This document shows positions 8,120 to 17,236 of a stretch of 64,000 nt of DNA, in pieces. The stretch comes from Gephyromycinifex aptenodytis (lineage in GTDB: Bacteria; Actinomycetota; Actinomycetes; Actinomycetales; Dermatophilaceae). The stretch lies in contig NZ_CP051155.1 in the NCBI RefSeq assembly GCF_012277275.1, positions 930,001 through 994,000 on the forward strand, given 5' to 3'. A program made the position numbers and the translations under genes. The notes under the pieces are model-generated. The model was not told where the DNA came from, made no database searches, and saw only the letters and a program-made list of their open reading frames with translations. Numbering within the stretch: the stretch's first letter is position 1; each line of letters begins with the position of its first letter.

Positions 8120-9976
8120 TCACACCTGGATGCCGTACACCTTCAGCTTGCGATAGAGGCTGCTGCGCGACATCCCCACCCGGGCGGCAGCCGCGACCCG
8201 GTTGCCGCCGACGGCGTTGAGCGCCTCAATGATGGCGTCGCGCTCGGCTGCCTCCAGCACGCTCAGCTGCTTGCGAGGGGCCGTATGGCAATAGGTCGGT
8301 AGATCTTCCTCTTGGATCTCCCCAACCGGCCGGATCCGCACCGCGTGCACTAACGCCTCACGCAACTGGGCCACGTTTCGCGGCCACGTATATCGGGCGA
8401 TCACACGCTGCGCGCCCGGGGAGAGCCGCACCCGCCGATGGGGCGCGACGTCGGCCAAGATTCGCGTGACGATGTGCGGCAGATCCTCGGTTCGGCACCG
8501 CAGCGGCGGGACGTTCACGCTCACCTCGAAGTGCCCGATAACAGTGTGAAACGGCAAGTCAGAGTCCAAACTCGCACCGGACAGGGTGGCTGCCACCGAG
8601 ACCGGAGAACGAGAGCGCTCGATGGCAAGCAGAAGATTGTCCAGACGTTCCACGCCGTCGGTGTCAGCACAGTCGATGTTGCGCACGATGCACAAGGTTC
8701 GCGTCACCGCACCGTCCAAGATGGCGTCCAGATCGATCAGCCCATCACTACTCAGTTGATCGGCGTCAATGCAGATGCTGCGTCCCCCGCCGTGTTCAGC
8801 GTGGAAAAGCTCAGCAACCAGGGTGAACTTGCCCGATCCGGTCTCCCCCACCACGATGGTCGGGGTCTGCGCGCTCATTGCCTGCTTGAGTTCTTCGCAG
8901 GCACGCAGCCACGCCGGTGAGGATCCGCCGGCAATCGGCTCGTGCGGCCGTCGCAGGTCGTCGATCAGCCGACCGGTGCCGGAGTTGGCTACCGCTGCGG
9001 AGGGCAAGATCTCATCCGCGAACTCGGCCCTGGCGGCTCGCTTCTCCATGGCGCGACCGCTGCTGCCGACCTCGGTGGCCAGGACCACCACCCCCGCGGT
9101 GTCACCACCGGAAAGCAGCCGAGTGCCGCGAATCTGTACTGCGCGGCCGCTGGCAAGGGTCATGACATCGGCGACACGATCCCGGCCGCATAACAAAAAC
9201 GTGGCATGCTCCCGGATCGCGAGTTGTTCCGCAGGTGAGAACAAACCCTGAGCCGCAGAATTCGCGATGAAGATGGACTCGGCGAAGGCGAAGACCGCTT
9301 GCCTTCCGGCTCGGGAATCGACTCGCAGGTAGGTCTCGAAGAGGGCCTGCTGTGACTGTCCGCGGTCCAGAAGCATATTGCGCCCGATATCTTTGGCTGC
9401 GCTTTTGACAAGGGTGTGCATGAGCGGATTCCACGAGGGTGCAACGGTGGACAGATCAAGGATCCCCTCCACCCGGCCCGTGAGCGGATCGATGATGGGC
9501 GCCCCCGTGCAAGCGAAGGGCTGCAGCGATTCAGTGAAGTGTTCAGGGCCGACAATGGACACCGGTTGACCCGCCTCCAACACGGTGCCGACCCCGTTGG
9601 TACCCATCGATCCTTCGGCGTAGTTGAAGCCGGGCGAGAAGCCCACCCGGTCCAACAGCCGCCCCACCGCGGCCGACATGTCGACCCGATTCAGCACTCT
9701 TGCATGCTTGTCCGTCAGCGCGATAGCCAACGGCAGATCGGTGCAGTCATTGGCGAGCTGCTCGATCACTGGCGCAGCGCAGCGAGACAGCCGCGAGCCG
9801 GTGTCGACATCAGCGCAATCGGCATCGGGGTTCTGGCTGCTCACACCAGCCACGCGACTGCGGACCCAGGAAGCTGCCAGTAGATCCGGCACTCCCGCCG
9901 CGCCCGGCAAGCCCGACTCCAGGAAGTCGGCCCGAGCTGCTGCCACCCTCAAGATGCGGTTTTGTGAGTCGGGCAC
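8120..9976 (-). CDS. AcoR/AcxR-type transcriptional activator (GAF, AAA-like, Fis HTH)
   Basis: Probable activator of the divergent carboxylase operon. It is 618 residues: an N-terminal GAF sensor region (about 60-200, including GSMGTNGVGTVLEAGQPVS), a PAS-like middle, an AAA-like domain (about 330-540) with Walker A GETGSGKF and the PPLRCRTEDLP motif, and a C-terminal Fis-type HTH (NRVAAAARVGMSRSSLYRKL). I do not see the GAFTGA loop that contacts sigma-54, and the Walker B area is degenerate. This fits actinobacterial members that lack sigma-54 dependence. GTG 9976 has AAGGAG upstream. A strong palindrome in the shared intergenic region is the likely binding site. The regulation is inferred from position. 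Confidence 0.88.
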   Translation of the reverse strand: MPDSQNRILRVAAARADFLESGLPGAAGVPDLLAASWVRSRVAGVSSQNPDADCADVDTGSRLSRCAAPVIEQLANDCTDLPLAIALTDKHARVLNRVDMSAAVGRLLDRVGFSPGFNYAEGSMGTNGVGTVLEAGQPVSIVGPEHFTESLQPFACTGAPIIDPLTGRVEGILDLSTVAPSWNPLMHTLVKSAAKDIGRNMLLDRGQSQQALFETYLRVDSRAGRQAVFAFAESIFIANSAAQGLFSPAEQLAIREHATFLLCGRDRVADVMTLASGRAVQIRGTRLLSGGDTAGVVVLATEVGSSGRAMEKRAARAEFADEILPSAAVANSGTGRLIDDLRRPHEPIAGGSSPAWLRACEELKQAMSAQTPTIVVGETGSGKFTLVAELFHAEHGGGRSICIDADQLSSDGLIDLDAILDGAVTRTLCIVRNIDCADTDGVERLDNLLLAIERSRSPVSVAATLSGASLDSDLPFHTVIGHFEVSVNVPPLRCRTEDLPHIVTRILADVAPHRRVRLSPGAQRVIARYTWPRNVAQLREALVHAVRIRPVGEIQEEDLPTYCHTAPRKQLSVLEAAERDAIIEALNAVGGNRVAAAARVGMSRSSLYRKLKVYGIQV

Positions 9977-10066
9977 AGTTCAGCTCCTTAGCGATCCACG
10001 GCGGGGCGTCGTTGCCTCGTCGGTTCCTACTTTGCGCGGTGGCGGCCGCATCACCAACCCCCTGGA

Positions 10067-10085
10067 GTGTCCCAACTTGAGACAC
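10067..10085. promoter_or_regulatory. 19-bp palindrome, candidate activator site of the carboxylase operon
   Basis: The site reads GTGTCCCAACTTGAGACAC. It has perfect GTGTC/GACAC ends and CAA/TTG inner arms around a central C, with 8 of 9 pairs complementary. It sits 158 bases upstream of the first carboxylase gene and 91 bases upstream of the divergent activator start, a normal place for an upstream activating sequence of a Fis-type regulator. No -24/-12 sigma-54 promoter was seen nearby. The binding protein is inferred. Confidence 0.6.
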
Positions 10086-10224
10086 CCGTATCAGTTAAGA
10101 CGGCTCCACTGTTAAGGAAGCGCCAGGTGGCCACCACCACCCTGGGCAACGTCGCTTATTTATGCAGCGTGCGGGCGCATGGAGTCCGCGGCACCCCCGG
10201 CCGCGGCGAACCATAGGGAGCAGC

Positions 10225-12138
10225 ATGGACACACTCATCAATATCGACAACGGTGGAACGCTCACCGATATCTGCGTCTGGGACGGTGACGAGTTCACCT
10301 TCACCAAGACACTGACCACACCCTTCGACCTGTCCCAGTGCCTTTTCGACGGCATCGAAAAAGCCTCCGCCACCATGTATGGGCAGGCCGACCTCGAACG
10401 GTTGCTGCACGAAGCAGCCCACATTCGCTACTCCACAACGCAGGGCACCAATGCTCTCGTGGAGCGCAAAGGGCCGCCCATCGGTTTACTCATCGAGGAC
10501 GAAGCCCTTGTAGAGCAGATGCGTCAGGGCGACCGGTCCACGCAACTCTTCGATGACCTCATCGGTAACAAGGTCGCCCACATCGAGCTGGGCACCGAGA
10601 ACCTCGAGTTCGACCTTGTCCAGAAGCTGAACAAACTCACGACGGACGGCGCCGCCCGGGTCGTCATTGTCGGGAAGTCCCGCGAGTCCGAGAAGAGCAT
10701 CAAGCACATCGTGCTGCGTAAGTTTCCCCGGCACCTGCTGGGTTCAGTGCCGGTGCTGTACAGCTGGGACTTCATCGGTGACCGCACCGCTCACCGTCGG
10801 GCCTGGTCATGCGTCGTGAACTCTTTCCTGCACCCGACGATGGAAGGCTTCCTGTACGGGGCCCAGCACCGACTCAACACTTTCAAGGTGAGCAATCCGC
10901 TCCTGGTCTACCGCAACGACGGCCAGTCCTCCCGGGTAGCCAAGGCCGTAGCTTTGAAGACCTACTCCTCCGGCCCACGCGGTGGGCTCGAAGGGACATT
11001 GGCGTTGGCGCGCAGCTACGACCTGCCGCACGTGCTGATGATGGATGTTGGCGGGACGACAACAGATGTCGGCGTCATCGACGAGGAGCGGATCGACACC
11101 GATCGTCGTGGCACGGTCGGTGGGGTCCCTATCTCCTTCCCGATGAGCAATGTGCACAGTTTCGGCGTGGGTGGCTCCTCGATCATCGCCCTGGATGGGG
11201 ACCAGATCACCGTCGGCCCGCGCTCGGTCGGGGCGGCCCCCGGGCCTGCCTGTTTCGGCCTGGGTGGCACCGATCCGACGATTACCGATGTCAACGTGCT
11301 GCTGGGGGTGCTTGACCCAGACACCTACCTGGATGGCACGTTCCAGCTGGACCCGGCCCGTTCGCAGGCGGTCATCACCGAGAAGATCGCCGACCCGCTC
11401 GGTATCGACCTGCCCACCGCTTTGACGCGGATGGAGCAGGCGTACTTCGAGGCGATGGCACAGTGTCTGCGGGGGGCCAGCCGCGCCGACTCGGTATTGG
11501 CAGCATTCGGTGGCGCCGGCCCGATGAGTGCCTGTGGGGCAGCCCGCCTGGCAGGCATCAGCAGGGTTCTCATTCCGCGGATGGCCGCCGTCTTCTCTGC
11601 CTTCGGGATCAGTTTTTCCGACATCGGCAAGACGTATGAGGTCGGCGTCCCCGAGCCCACCAGCGTCGCGACCGAGGCCACCCACGACGACATTTATGTT
11701 CGGGCCGAGCGGGACATGTTCCAGGAGGGTTACTCCTTGGAGGAGTGCGAACTCCACTGGTACCTATCGGCGGAGACCGAGGACGGGGAGCTGCTGAGTT
11801 TCTGCGAATACATTCCCGGCGCTGAGGTTGAGACGTTCGCCCAGGGCAACCGGCTCGCCCTACGCCTGGTCGTCTCCAAGGCTTTGCCGCACCCCTCGTT
11901 GGACGCCCACCAGCAAGTACCAGCCGTCGAAGCGGTCAGCTGCGCACAGCGCTCGTTGCGCGACAGCGACGGGGTGAAGCAGGTGCCCGTCTATCTACTG
12001 GACGAGCAGCCACCCGGGGCCCAGGCGGAGGGTCCGGCGATTGTCGAAGGGCCGTTCTTCACAGCCCGGCTGCTTCCGGGATGGCGCATGCAGGTAACCG
12101 CCACCAGGGACCTCATCTTCACCGACACCCAGGGCTGA
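10225..12138 (+). CDS. HyuA-like subunit of an acetone/acetophenone carboxylase-type enzyme
   Basis: Member of the hydantoinase A/oxoprolinase family, 637 residues (about 70 kDa). It begins MDTLINIDNGGTLTDICVW, the ATP-binding motif of the family with Asn where the paralogue at 12652 has Ile. TTQGTNALVERKG follows, then the central phosphate-binding MMDVGGTTTDVGV and the late AAFGGAGPMSACG. ATG 10225 has GGGAG upstream; an open frame reaching 10162 is arginine- and proline-rich and unlikely to be translated. In such enzymes HyuA-type subunits use ATP to activate bicarbonate and/or substrate. Having two different HyuA-like genes in one operon is the pattern of acetophenone carboxylase more than of three-subunit acetone carboxylase. 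The substrate is unknown. Confidence 0.85.
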   Translation: MDTLINIDNGGTLTDICVWDGDEFTFTKTLTTPFDLSQCLFDGIEKASATMYGQADLERLLHEAAHIRYSTTQGTNALVERKGPPIGLLIEDEALVEQMRQGDRSTQLFDDLIGNKVAHIELGTENLEFDLVQKLNKLTTDGAARVVIVGKSRESEKSIKHIVLRKFPRHLLGSVPVLYSWDFIGDRTAHRRAWSCVVNSFLHPTMEGFLYGAQHRLNTFKVSNPLLVYRNDGQSSRVAKAVALKTYSSGPRGGLEGTLALARSYDLPHVLMMDVGGTTTDVGVIDEERIDTDRRGTVGGVPISFPMSNVHSFGVGGSSIIALDGDQITVGPRSVGAAPGPACFGLGGTDPTITDVNVLLGVLDPDTYLDGTFQLDPARSQAVITEKIADPLGIDLPTALTRMEQAYFEAMAQCLRGASRADSVLAAFGGAGPMSACGAARLAGISRVLIPRMAAVFSAFGISFSDIGKTYEVGVPEPTSVATEATHDDIYVRAERDMFQEGYSLEECELHWYLSAETEDGELLSFCEYIPGAEVETFAQGNRLALRLVVSKALPHPSLDAHQQVPAVEAVSCAQRSLRDSDGVKQVPVYLLDEQPPGAQAEGPAIVEGPFFTARLLPGWRMQVTATRDLIFTDTQG

Positions 12139-12189
12139 CGCGCCGCTGCCCCGGTTCACTCCTCAAAGCCTTCACCGAAAGGGAACTCC

Positions 12190-12618
12190 ATGCGCGTCCC
12201 TATGACCGAGTACCTCGTCATCGACCTTGAGACCGAACGCTGGACCTGCAGAGTTTGCAGTCAGGACATGGGCGACGCCCATGACACCTACAAGAAAGGC
12301 GCGCTGGTTTACAACCGTGATCCGCGCGAGATCCACCAGCCGATCATCGATCCGGAACGATACGAATACACGTTCTCTCCCGACCCGACGTACTGCCGCA
12401 TCCTGGAGTACTACTGCCCCGGGTGCGCCACGCAGATCGAATGTGAATATCTACCCCCGGGTCACCCGCCGACGATCGACATGCTCATCGACGTCGACGC
12501 CCTGCGTGCGCAGTGGGCCGACAGCGGCGCCGATGCCGAGGCAGTGCACGTCTACGGACCAGGCGAAGACGCCCAGAAATACACCGCAGCGCTGAAGTCC
12601 ATCGGCCACATCCGCTAA
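12190..12618 (+). CDS. acetone carboxylase gamma-like small zinc protein
   Basis: Small subunit of 142 residues (about 16 kDa) resembling the acetone carboxylase gamma family. Four cysteines form two CxxC pairs, CRVC near residue 20 and CPGC near residue 78, a likely zinc site. The sequence RDPREIHQPII followed by a YCRILEYYCPGC region is typical of the family. AAAGGG precedes ATG 12190; ATG 12202 is an alternative. The gene lies between the two HyuA-like genes, whereas acxC in the classic acetone carboxylase operon is last. This again resembles the acetophenone carboxylase gene order. Confidence 0.85.
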   Translation: MRVPMTEYLVIDLETERWTCRVCSQDMGDAHDTYKKGALVYNRDPREIHQPIIDPERYEYTFSPDPTYCRILEYYCPGCATQIECEYLPPGHPPTIDMLIDVDALRAQWADSGADAEAVHVYGPGEDAQKYTAALKSIGHIR

Positions 12619-12651
12619 CGCCGCCTGTCACCTTCACCACCAGGAGTAGCA

Positions 12652-14781
12652 ATGAAGCGAATCTCCGTCGACATCGGCGGCACGTTTACTGACTGTTTCT
12701 TCGTCTGGGACGACCAGTACGTCGAAGCAAAAGCCCTGACCACGCACCACAACCTTGCGCTGGGCTTCAACGAAGCACTCGACCTGGCGTGTGGTCGAGC
12801 CGGAATCGACCGCGAGACGGTCCTCTCCGAGGTCGACTCGGTGCGTTACGCGACCACGCTAGGCACCAACGCGCTCATCGAGCGCAAAGGCCCGAAGGTC
12901 GCGGCGATTGTCACGCACGGCTTCGAAGACATCATTCCGCTCTCTCGCGGACGTGGGTACGGCGAAGGCCTCGACTATTCAATGCAGCAGAACCTACCTG
13001 CAGCCGAACGCCCCGAGCCCATCGTGCCCCGCCACCTCATCCGCTCCGTGAAGGAGCGGGTCAACTCGGCAGGGAAGGTCGTCGCCGCGATCGACCCCGA
13101 CGATGTGCGGCAGGTTGTACGAGAACTGGTCAACGCCGGCGCCGAGGCAGTGGTGGTGTCGCTGACGAACGCCACCGAGAACCCTTCGCATGAACTAGCG
13201 ATCCAAGAGATCCTGCTGGAGGAGTTCCCCTCACACGAACTGGGCGCTATCCCGGTTCTTTTGGGACACCAGGTCTCAGGGCGAAAAGGCGAGTACGTAC
13301 GCGCCACCTCGACCATCATCGACGCCTTCCTACACTCCATCATGTTCCACGCCTTGAGCCAGCTCTCGGACAACCTGCGAGGTTCGGGTTACGAGCGACC
13401 AATGCTCGTCATCCACAACTCCGGCGGCATGGCGCAGATGAACTCCACCGATGCGCTGCAAACCATCCACTCCGGCCCCATCGCCGGGGTCGGCGCGGCC
13501 GAGCACCTGTCCACCGAGACCTCCATCGGGCATGTCATCTCCACCGACATGGGTGGCACTTCCTTCGACATCGGTTTGGTACCCGAGGGCGGGGTCAAGC
13601 ACTACGACTTCAATCCCACCATCGACCGATGGTTGGTCAGTGTGCCGATGGTGCACCTGGACACCCTGGGCGCCGGCGGCGGCTCGATCGCCAGCTACGA
13701 CCGGATCCACCACGCCATCAAGATCGGCCCACAATCTGCGGGTTCCAATCCCGGACCCGCCTGCTATGACCGCGGTGGGCTCAAACCCACCGTCACCGAC
13801 GCCGACCTCTTGTTGGGGTATTTGGACCCTGACAACTACGCGAACGGCTACATCAAGCTCAACCCGAAGCGGGCTCGGTTCGCCATCGAAGAGAACCTCT
13901 GCGACGAACTCGACATGGACGTCCTGGAGATCGCCTGGTCCATCAAGGACGGCGTCGATGAGCAGATGGCCATCGGGATCGGCAAAGAACTGCGGGTGCG
14001 CGGTTACCTTCCTGAAGACTTCACGATGCTTGCCTACGGCGGGAACGGTCCCCTGCACGCTTGCGGGGTGGCACGCCACGCCGGCATCAAGCGAGTCCTT
14101 GCGCCGCCGTTCAGCTCTGTCTTCTCAGCCTGCGGTGCGGGAAACATGCGTCAACTGCACTTCCATGAGCGCGGCGTGCACATCACTCTGTACAACGCCA
14201 CCACTCGCTCCCTGTACGACAAGTACGACGAGTTCAACTCCGTCGTGGAGGAACTGGAGGCGCGCGGACGCGAGGACCTCGTACGTCAGGGATTCTCCGC
14301 CGACGAGGTCTTGCACCGACTCGAACTGGATTTGCGTTACGGCAACCAACTACTCACCCAAGCTGTCGCGCTCGAGCAGATTGACCGCATGAGCGGTGTG
14401 CGCGACGTGTTGGACGTCATCAAGACCTTCGGTGATGTCTACAGTCACCGATTCGGTGCCAGTAGCGCCGCCCCCGAGGCGGGCATCCGCTGCAGCACCA
14501 TCCGGGTGGCCTCATACGTCGAAGGCGACGTCGTGCGCTTCGACCCACTGACCAGTGACGCTGAGCGCACCGTGCCCAACAACGTGGGCCATCGCCCGGT
14601 GCACGTGAACAGCTCAGGTGAGGCCATCGAGGTGCCCATCTACGACCAGTCGGTGCTCGTGGAGACGAGCCTCATCCCCGGCCCGGCCATCGTCACCACC
14701 GACACCACGACGTTCCTCGTCGAACCCGGTTGGCGACTCGAACCCACGCGCCAAGGCGCCGTGTGGTTCTTGCAGGACTGA
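12652..14781 (+). CDS. HyuA-family carboxylase subunit (AcxA-like)
   Basis: Hydantoinase A/oxoprolinase-family ATP-binding subunit of 709 residues (about 77 kDa), the size of the acetone carboxylase beta subunit. N-terminal motif ISVDIGGTFTDCF, then TTLGTNALIERKGPKVA, HNSGGMAQM, the central phosphate-binding STDMGGTSFDIG and the late AYGGNGPLHACGVA. ATG 12652 has AGGAG at proper spacing. The spacing to neighbours is 33 bases upstream and 24 downstream, so it is within one operon. The role, ATP-dependent activation in the carboxylation reaction, is taken from the family. The substrate (acetone, acetophenone or another ketone) is not resolved. Confidence 0.9.
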   Translation: MKRISVDIGGTFTDCFFVWDDQYVEAKALTTHHNLALGFNEALDLACGRAGIDRETVLSEVDSVRYATTLGTNALIERKGPKVAAIVTHGFEDIIPLSRGRGYGEGLDYSMQQNLPAAERPEPIVPRHLIRSVKERVNSAGKVVAAIDPDDVRQVVRELVNAGAEAVVVSLTNATENPSHELAIQEILLEEFPSHELGAIPVLLGHQVSGRKGEYVRATSTIIDAFLHSIMFHALSQLSDNLRGSGYERPMLVIHNSGGMAQMNSTDALQTIHSGPIAGVGAAEHLSTETSIGHVISTDMGGTSFDIGLVPEGGVKHYDFNPTIDRWLVSVPMVHLDTLGAGGGSIASYDRIHHAIKIGPQSAGSNPGPACYDRGGLKPTVTDADLLLGYLDPDNYANGYIKLNPKRARFAIEENLCDELDMDVLEIAWSIKDGVDEQMAIGIGKELRVRGYLPEDFTMLAYGGNGPLHACGVARHAGIKRVLAPPFSSVFSACGAGNMRQLHFHERGVHITLYNATTRSLYDKYDEFNSVVEELEARGREDLVRQGFSADEVLHRLELDLRYGNQLLTQAVALEQIDRMSGVRDVLDVIKTFGDVYSHRFGASSAAPEAGIRCSTIRVASYVEGDVVRFDPLTSDAERTVPNNVGHRPVHVNSSGEAIEVPIYDQSVLVETSLIPGPAIVTTDTTTFLVEPGWRLEPTRQGAVWFLQD

Positions 14782-14805
14782 CCCTTCAGCTTCGAGGAGA
14801 CAACT

Positions 14806-17112
14806 ATGACCGCCATTGACGAAGGCCAGAGCACGAAGAAGACCTTGACGCCCCAGGAACAACAGTGGGTCGACGAGTTCATGGACGACACAACGCTGTT
14901 CCTGGGACCCGACCCGGAGATCATGCGCAGCCACTCGATCGCGCCCCGCACGCAACATGAAGAACAGGTCATGGCCGCCGGGGTCGATCGCCTGCAGGTA
15001 GAGCGGATCCGCAAACGCATCGCCGGCGCCTTGGACGAAGGCTACGAGATGTGCGAAGCCCAGGGCGCAGCGCCGGGAGCTAAATGGGGTGACCTCACGA
15101 CAGCCATCTACACCGCGGCCGGGGATGTGGCTTACCTGTCCTGCCACGGCGTGATCGCATTCAGCGCAATCCTGCATCACCCGATCCGCTACATCATGAA
15201 GTACTGGGTGGACGAGCCGACTGTAGGCGTCAATCCCGGCGACGGCTTCATCCACAATGACGCGCGGTTCGGCAACGTGCACAACACGGACCAGTCGATG
15301 ATCATGCCGATCATCCACGGCGGGGAGATCATCGCGTGGGTAGCGGCCACCATCCACGAAGGAGAGAACGGAGCATGCGAACCCGGCGGGATGCCCTCAG
15401 GTTCGGAAACCCCGTTCGATGACGGGCTGCGGATGAGCCCTTTCAAAATCGTGGAGGAGGGCCACCTTCGCCGTGACCTGCTGACATTCCTTCAGCACTC
15501 CGTACGGGACCCCAAGCTGCAATTGGCCGACCTTAAAGTCAAGATCACCGCTGTTCGCAAAATCATGGAGCGCATCGACAAGGTGATCGAAGAGGTCGGC
15601 GTCGACACCTTCGTCGGCGCGCTGCGGGTAACTGTCGAAGACGTTGATGCCGAGGTGCGACGCCGGATCGGTGAACTTCCAGACGGGGTCTACCGGATGG
15701 ATCAGTTCATGGATTCCACCTTGAAAGAGAACATTCTCATCAAGATGGCCTGCAAGATCACAGTCAAGGGCAATCACATGACCGTCGATCTACGAGGCTC
15801 CGGTCCGGAGATCCTCAACCGCGCCATCAACTCCCCGCTGTGCTCGGTGAAGTCCATGATGATGCAGGCCATCCTCGCTTTCTGGTGGCCAGACCTACCT
15901 CGCTGCACCAGCGCGATGAGCTGCATCGACATCATCTCCGATGAGGGCACCTGGTCTGATGCTTCTTATGACGCGCCCATGGGGCAGTCACTGCAGGCCA
16001 GTTTCCGCGGCTTCTCGGCCATGCAGGCGCTTTACGGCCGGATGTCTTTCTCGACGCAGAAGAAGTACTCGAATGTCGTGGCAAACTGGTTCAACCAGAT
16101 CAACACCTTCCTGTGGGGTGGCATCACCCAGCACGGTGACATGGTGGGTAACCTGTGCGCCGACCTCAACGGCATGCCAGGCGGTGCCAAGCCGTTCAAG
16201 GATGGGGAGGATGCGGTTTCACCGCTCTTCTGCGCCATGGCAGACACGGCTGAGCAAGAGGTCATGGAAGAAGAAGTCCCCTTCATGCAGTTAGTTTCGA
16301 AGCGGCTCGTGCGAGACAACATGGGCTTCGGGAAATTCACTGGCGGCATGGGTTATGAAATGATCGTGGCCGCTGAAGGAAGCCCACAGTGGGGTTTCAT
16401 GACGGTTACCTCGGGAGCGAAGTTCTCCTCGATCTACGGCATGTACGGCGGCTACGGCTGTGGCACCTATCCCCTGGCCATGGTCAAGGGCGTGAACGTC
16501 TATGACTCGTTCCGTAAGGACAACAAGAGTTTCGACCTGTCCATCGAGAAAGTCATGAACGAACAACCCTTCGAGGGCGGTCGCTATTCGACCTACCACA
16601 TGGGTTTGCAGTTTGACATCGCCAAGGACGGCGAACTGTACATGATCGCTCAAGGAGCTGGCGGTGGTTACGGCGACCCGCTAGAGCGACTACCCGAATC
16701 GGTGGTCAAGGACGCCGAGCTCGGACGGATCAGCACCAAAGTCGCTCACGATCTCTTCGGGGTTCACTTCGATCCCAAGACCTTCCGGCTCGACGTCGAG
16801 GAGACCAAGAAGGCGCGCGCCGCGGCCCGCGCCGCCCGGTTGGAGCGTGGCAAGCCGTTTGAGGAGTTCTGCGCCGAGTTCGTCACCCCTGAGCCGCCGG
16901 CAGATCTGCCCTACTACGGGTCCTGGGGAGACGTGGAAGACATCACCGCCACCGTCTACACCATGGATGGTCCGCAACGAGTGGTGGCACCGCTGAAGGA
17001 GCTGCCCATCGTCATGGTCCCGGACCGTCGCGAAGTCAAGATCGGCAAACTCGAAGCCCGCATCGCCGAGCTGGAGATGAAACACAACGAGACGGTGAAT
17101 CACCGGGCATAG
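14806..17112 (+). CDS. HyuB-family carboxylase subunit (AcxB-like)
   Basis: Hydantoinase B/oxoprolinase-family subunit of 768 residues (about 85 kDa), matching the acetone carboxylase alpha subunit in size. Visible features are the HNDARFGNVHNTDQSMIMP metal-site-like stretch near residue 157, MDSTLKENILIKMACKITV and VDLRGSGPEILNRAINSP in the middle, and the glycine-rich GMGYEMIVAAEG and AQGAGGGYGDPLERLP late on. The C-terminus is charged and helical (KIGKLEARIAELEMKHNE). GAGGAG precedes ATG 14806. It probably forms the catalytic core with the HyuA-type subunits. A long perfect hairpin follows the stop before the last gene. Confidence 0.9.
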   Translation: MTAIDEGQSTKKTLTPQEQQWVDEFMDDTTLFLGPDPEIMRSHSIAPRTQHEEQVMAAGVDRLQVERIRKRIAGALDEGYEMCEAQGAAPGAKWGDLTTAIYTAAGDVAYLSCHGVIAFSAILHHPIRYIMKYWVDEPTVGVNPGDGFIHNDARFGNVHNTDQSMIMPIIHGGEIIAWVAATIHEGENGACEPGGMPSGSETPFDDGLRMSPFKIVEEGHLRRDLLTFLQHSVRDPKLQLADLKVKITAVRKIMERIDKVIEEVGVDTFVGALRVTVEDVDAEVRRRIGELPDGVYRMDQFMDSTLKENILIKMACKITVKGNHMTVDLRGSGPEILNRAINSPLCSVKSMMMQAILAFWWPDLPRCTSAMSCIDIISDEGTWSDASYDAPMGQSLQASFRGFSAMQALYGRMSFSTQKKYSNVVANWFNQINTFLWGGITQHGDMVGNLCADLNGMPGGAKPFKDGEDAVSPLFCAMADTAEQEVMEEEVPFMQLVSKRLVRDNMGFGKFTGGMGYEMIVAAEGSPQWGFMTVTSGAKFSSIYGMYGGYGCGTYPLAMVKGVNVYDSFRKDNKSFDLSIEKVMNEQPFEGGRYSTYHMGLQFDIAKDGELYMIAQGAGGGYGDPLERLPESVVKDAELGRISTKVAHDLFGVHFDPKTFRLDVEETKKARAAARAARLERGKPFEEFCAEFVTPEPPADLPYYGSWGDVEDITATVYTMDGPQRVVAPLKELPIVMVPDRREVKIGKLEARIAELEMKHNETVNHRA

Positions 17113-17127
17113 CCCCTGCAGGAGGTG

Positions 17128-17169
17128 CAGGTGCTGCAGTCGCGCGCTTCTCGGCGGCTGCAGCACCTG
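17128..17169 (+). promoter_or_regulatory. 12-bp perfect inverted repeat between carboxylase genes
   Basis: The arms CAGGTGCTGCAG and CTGCAGCACCTG are perfectly complementary around an 18-base loop, starting 15 bases after the HyuB-like stop and ending 68 bases before the next gene. There is no clear T tract. It could be an mRNA-stabilising or attenuating hairpin that lowers expression of the last gene relative to the big subunits. Confidence 0.55.
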
Positions 17170-17236
17170 TTCCTGAGCAAGCGGTTACCCCTGTGAACCT
17201 GCACGACGCCCATCCCTACACCTCGTTCGGAGAGTC

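Noticed and set aside
9977-10224. Sigma-54 (-24/-12) promoter before the carboxylase operon
   Set aside because: No TGGCAC-N5-TTGC-like sequence was found, and the activator lacks GAFTGA.
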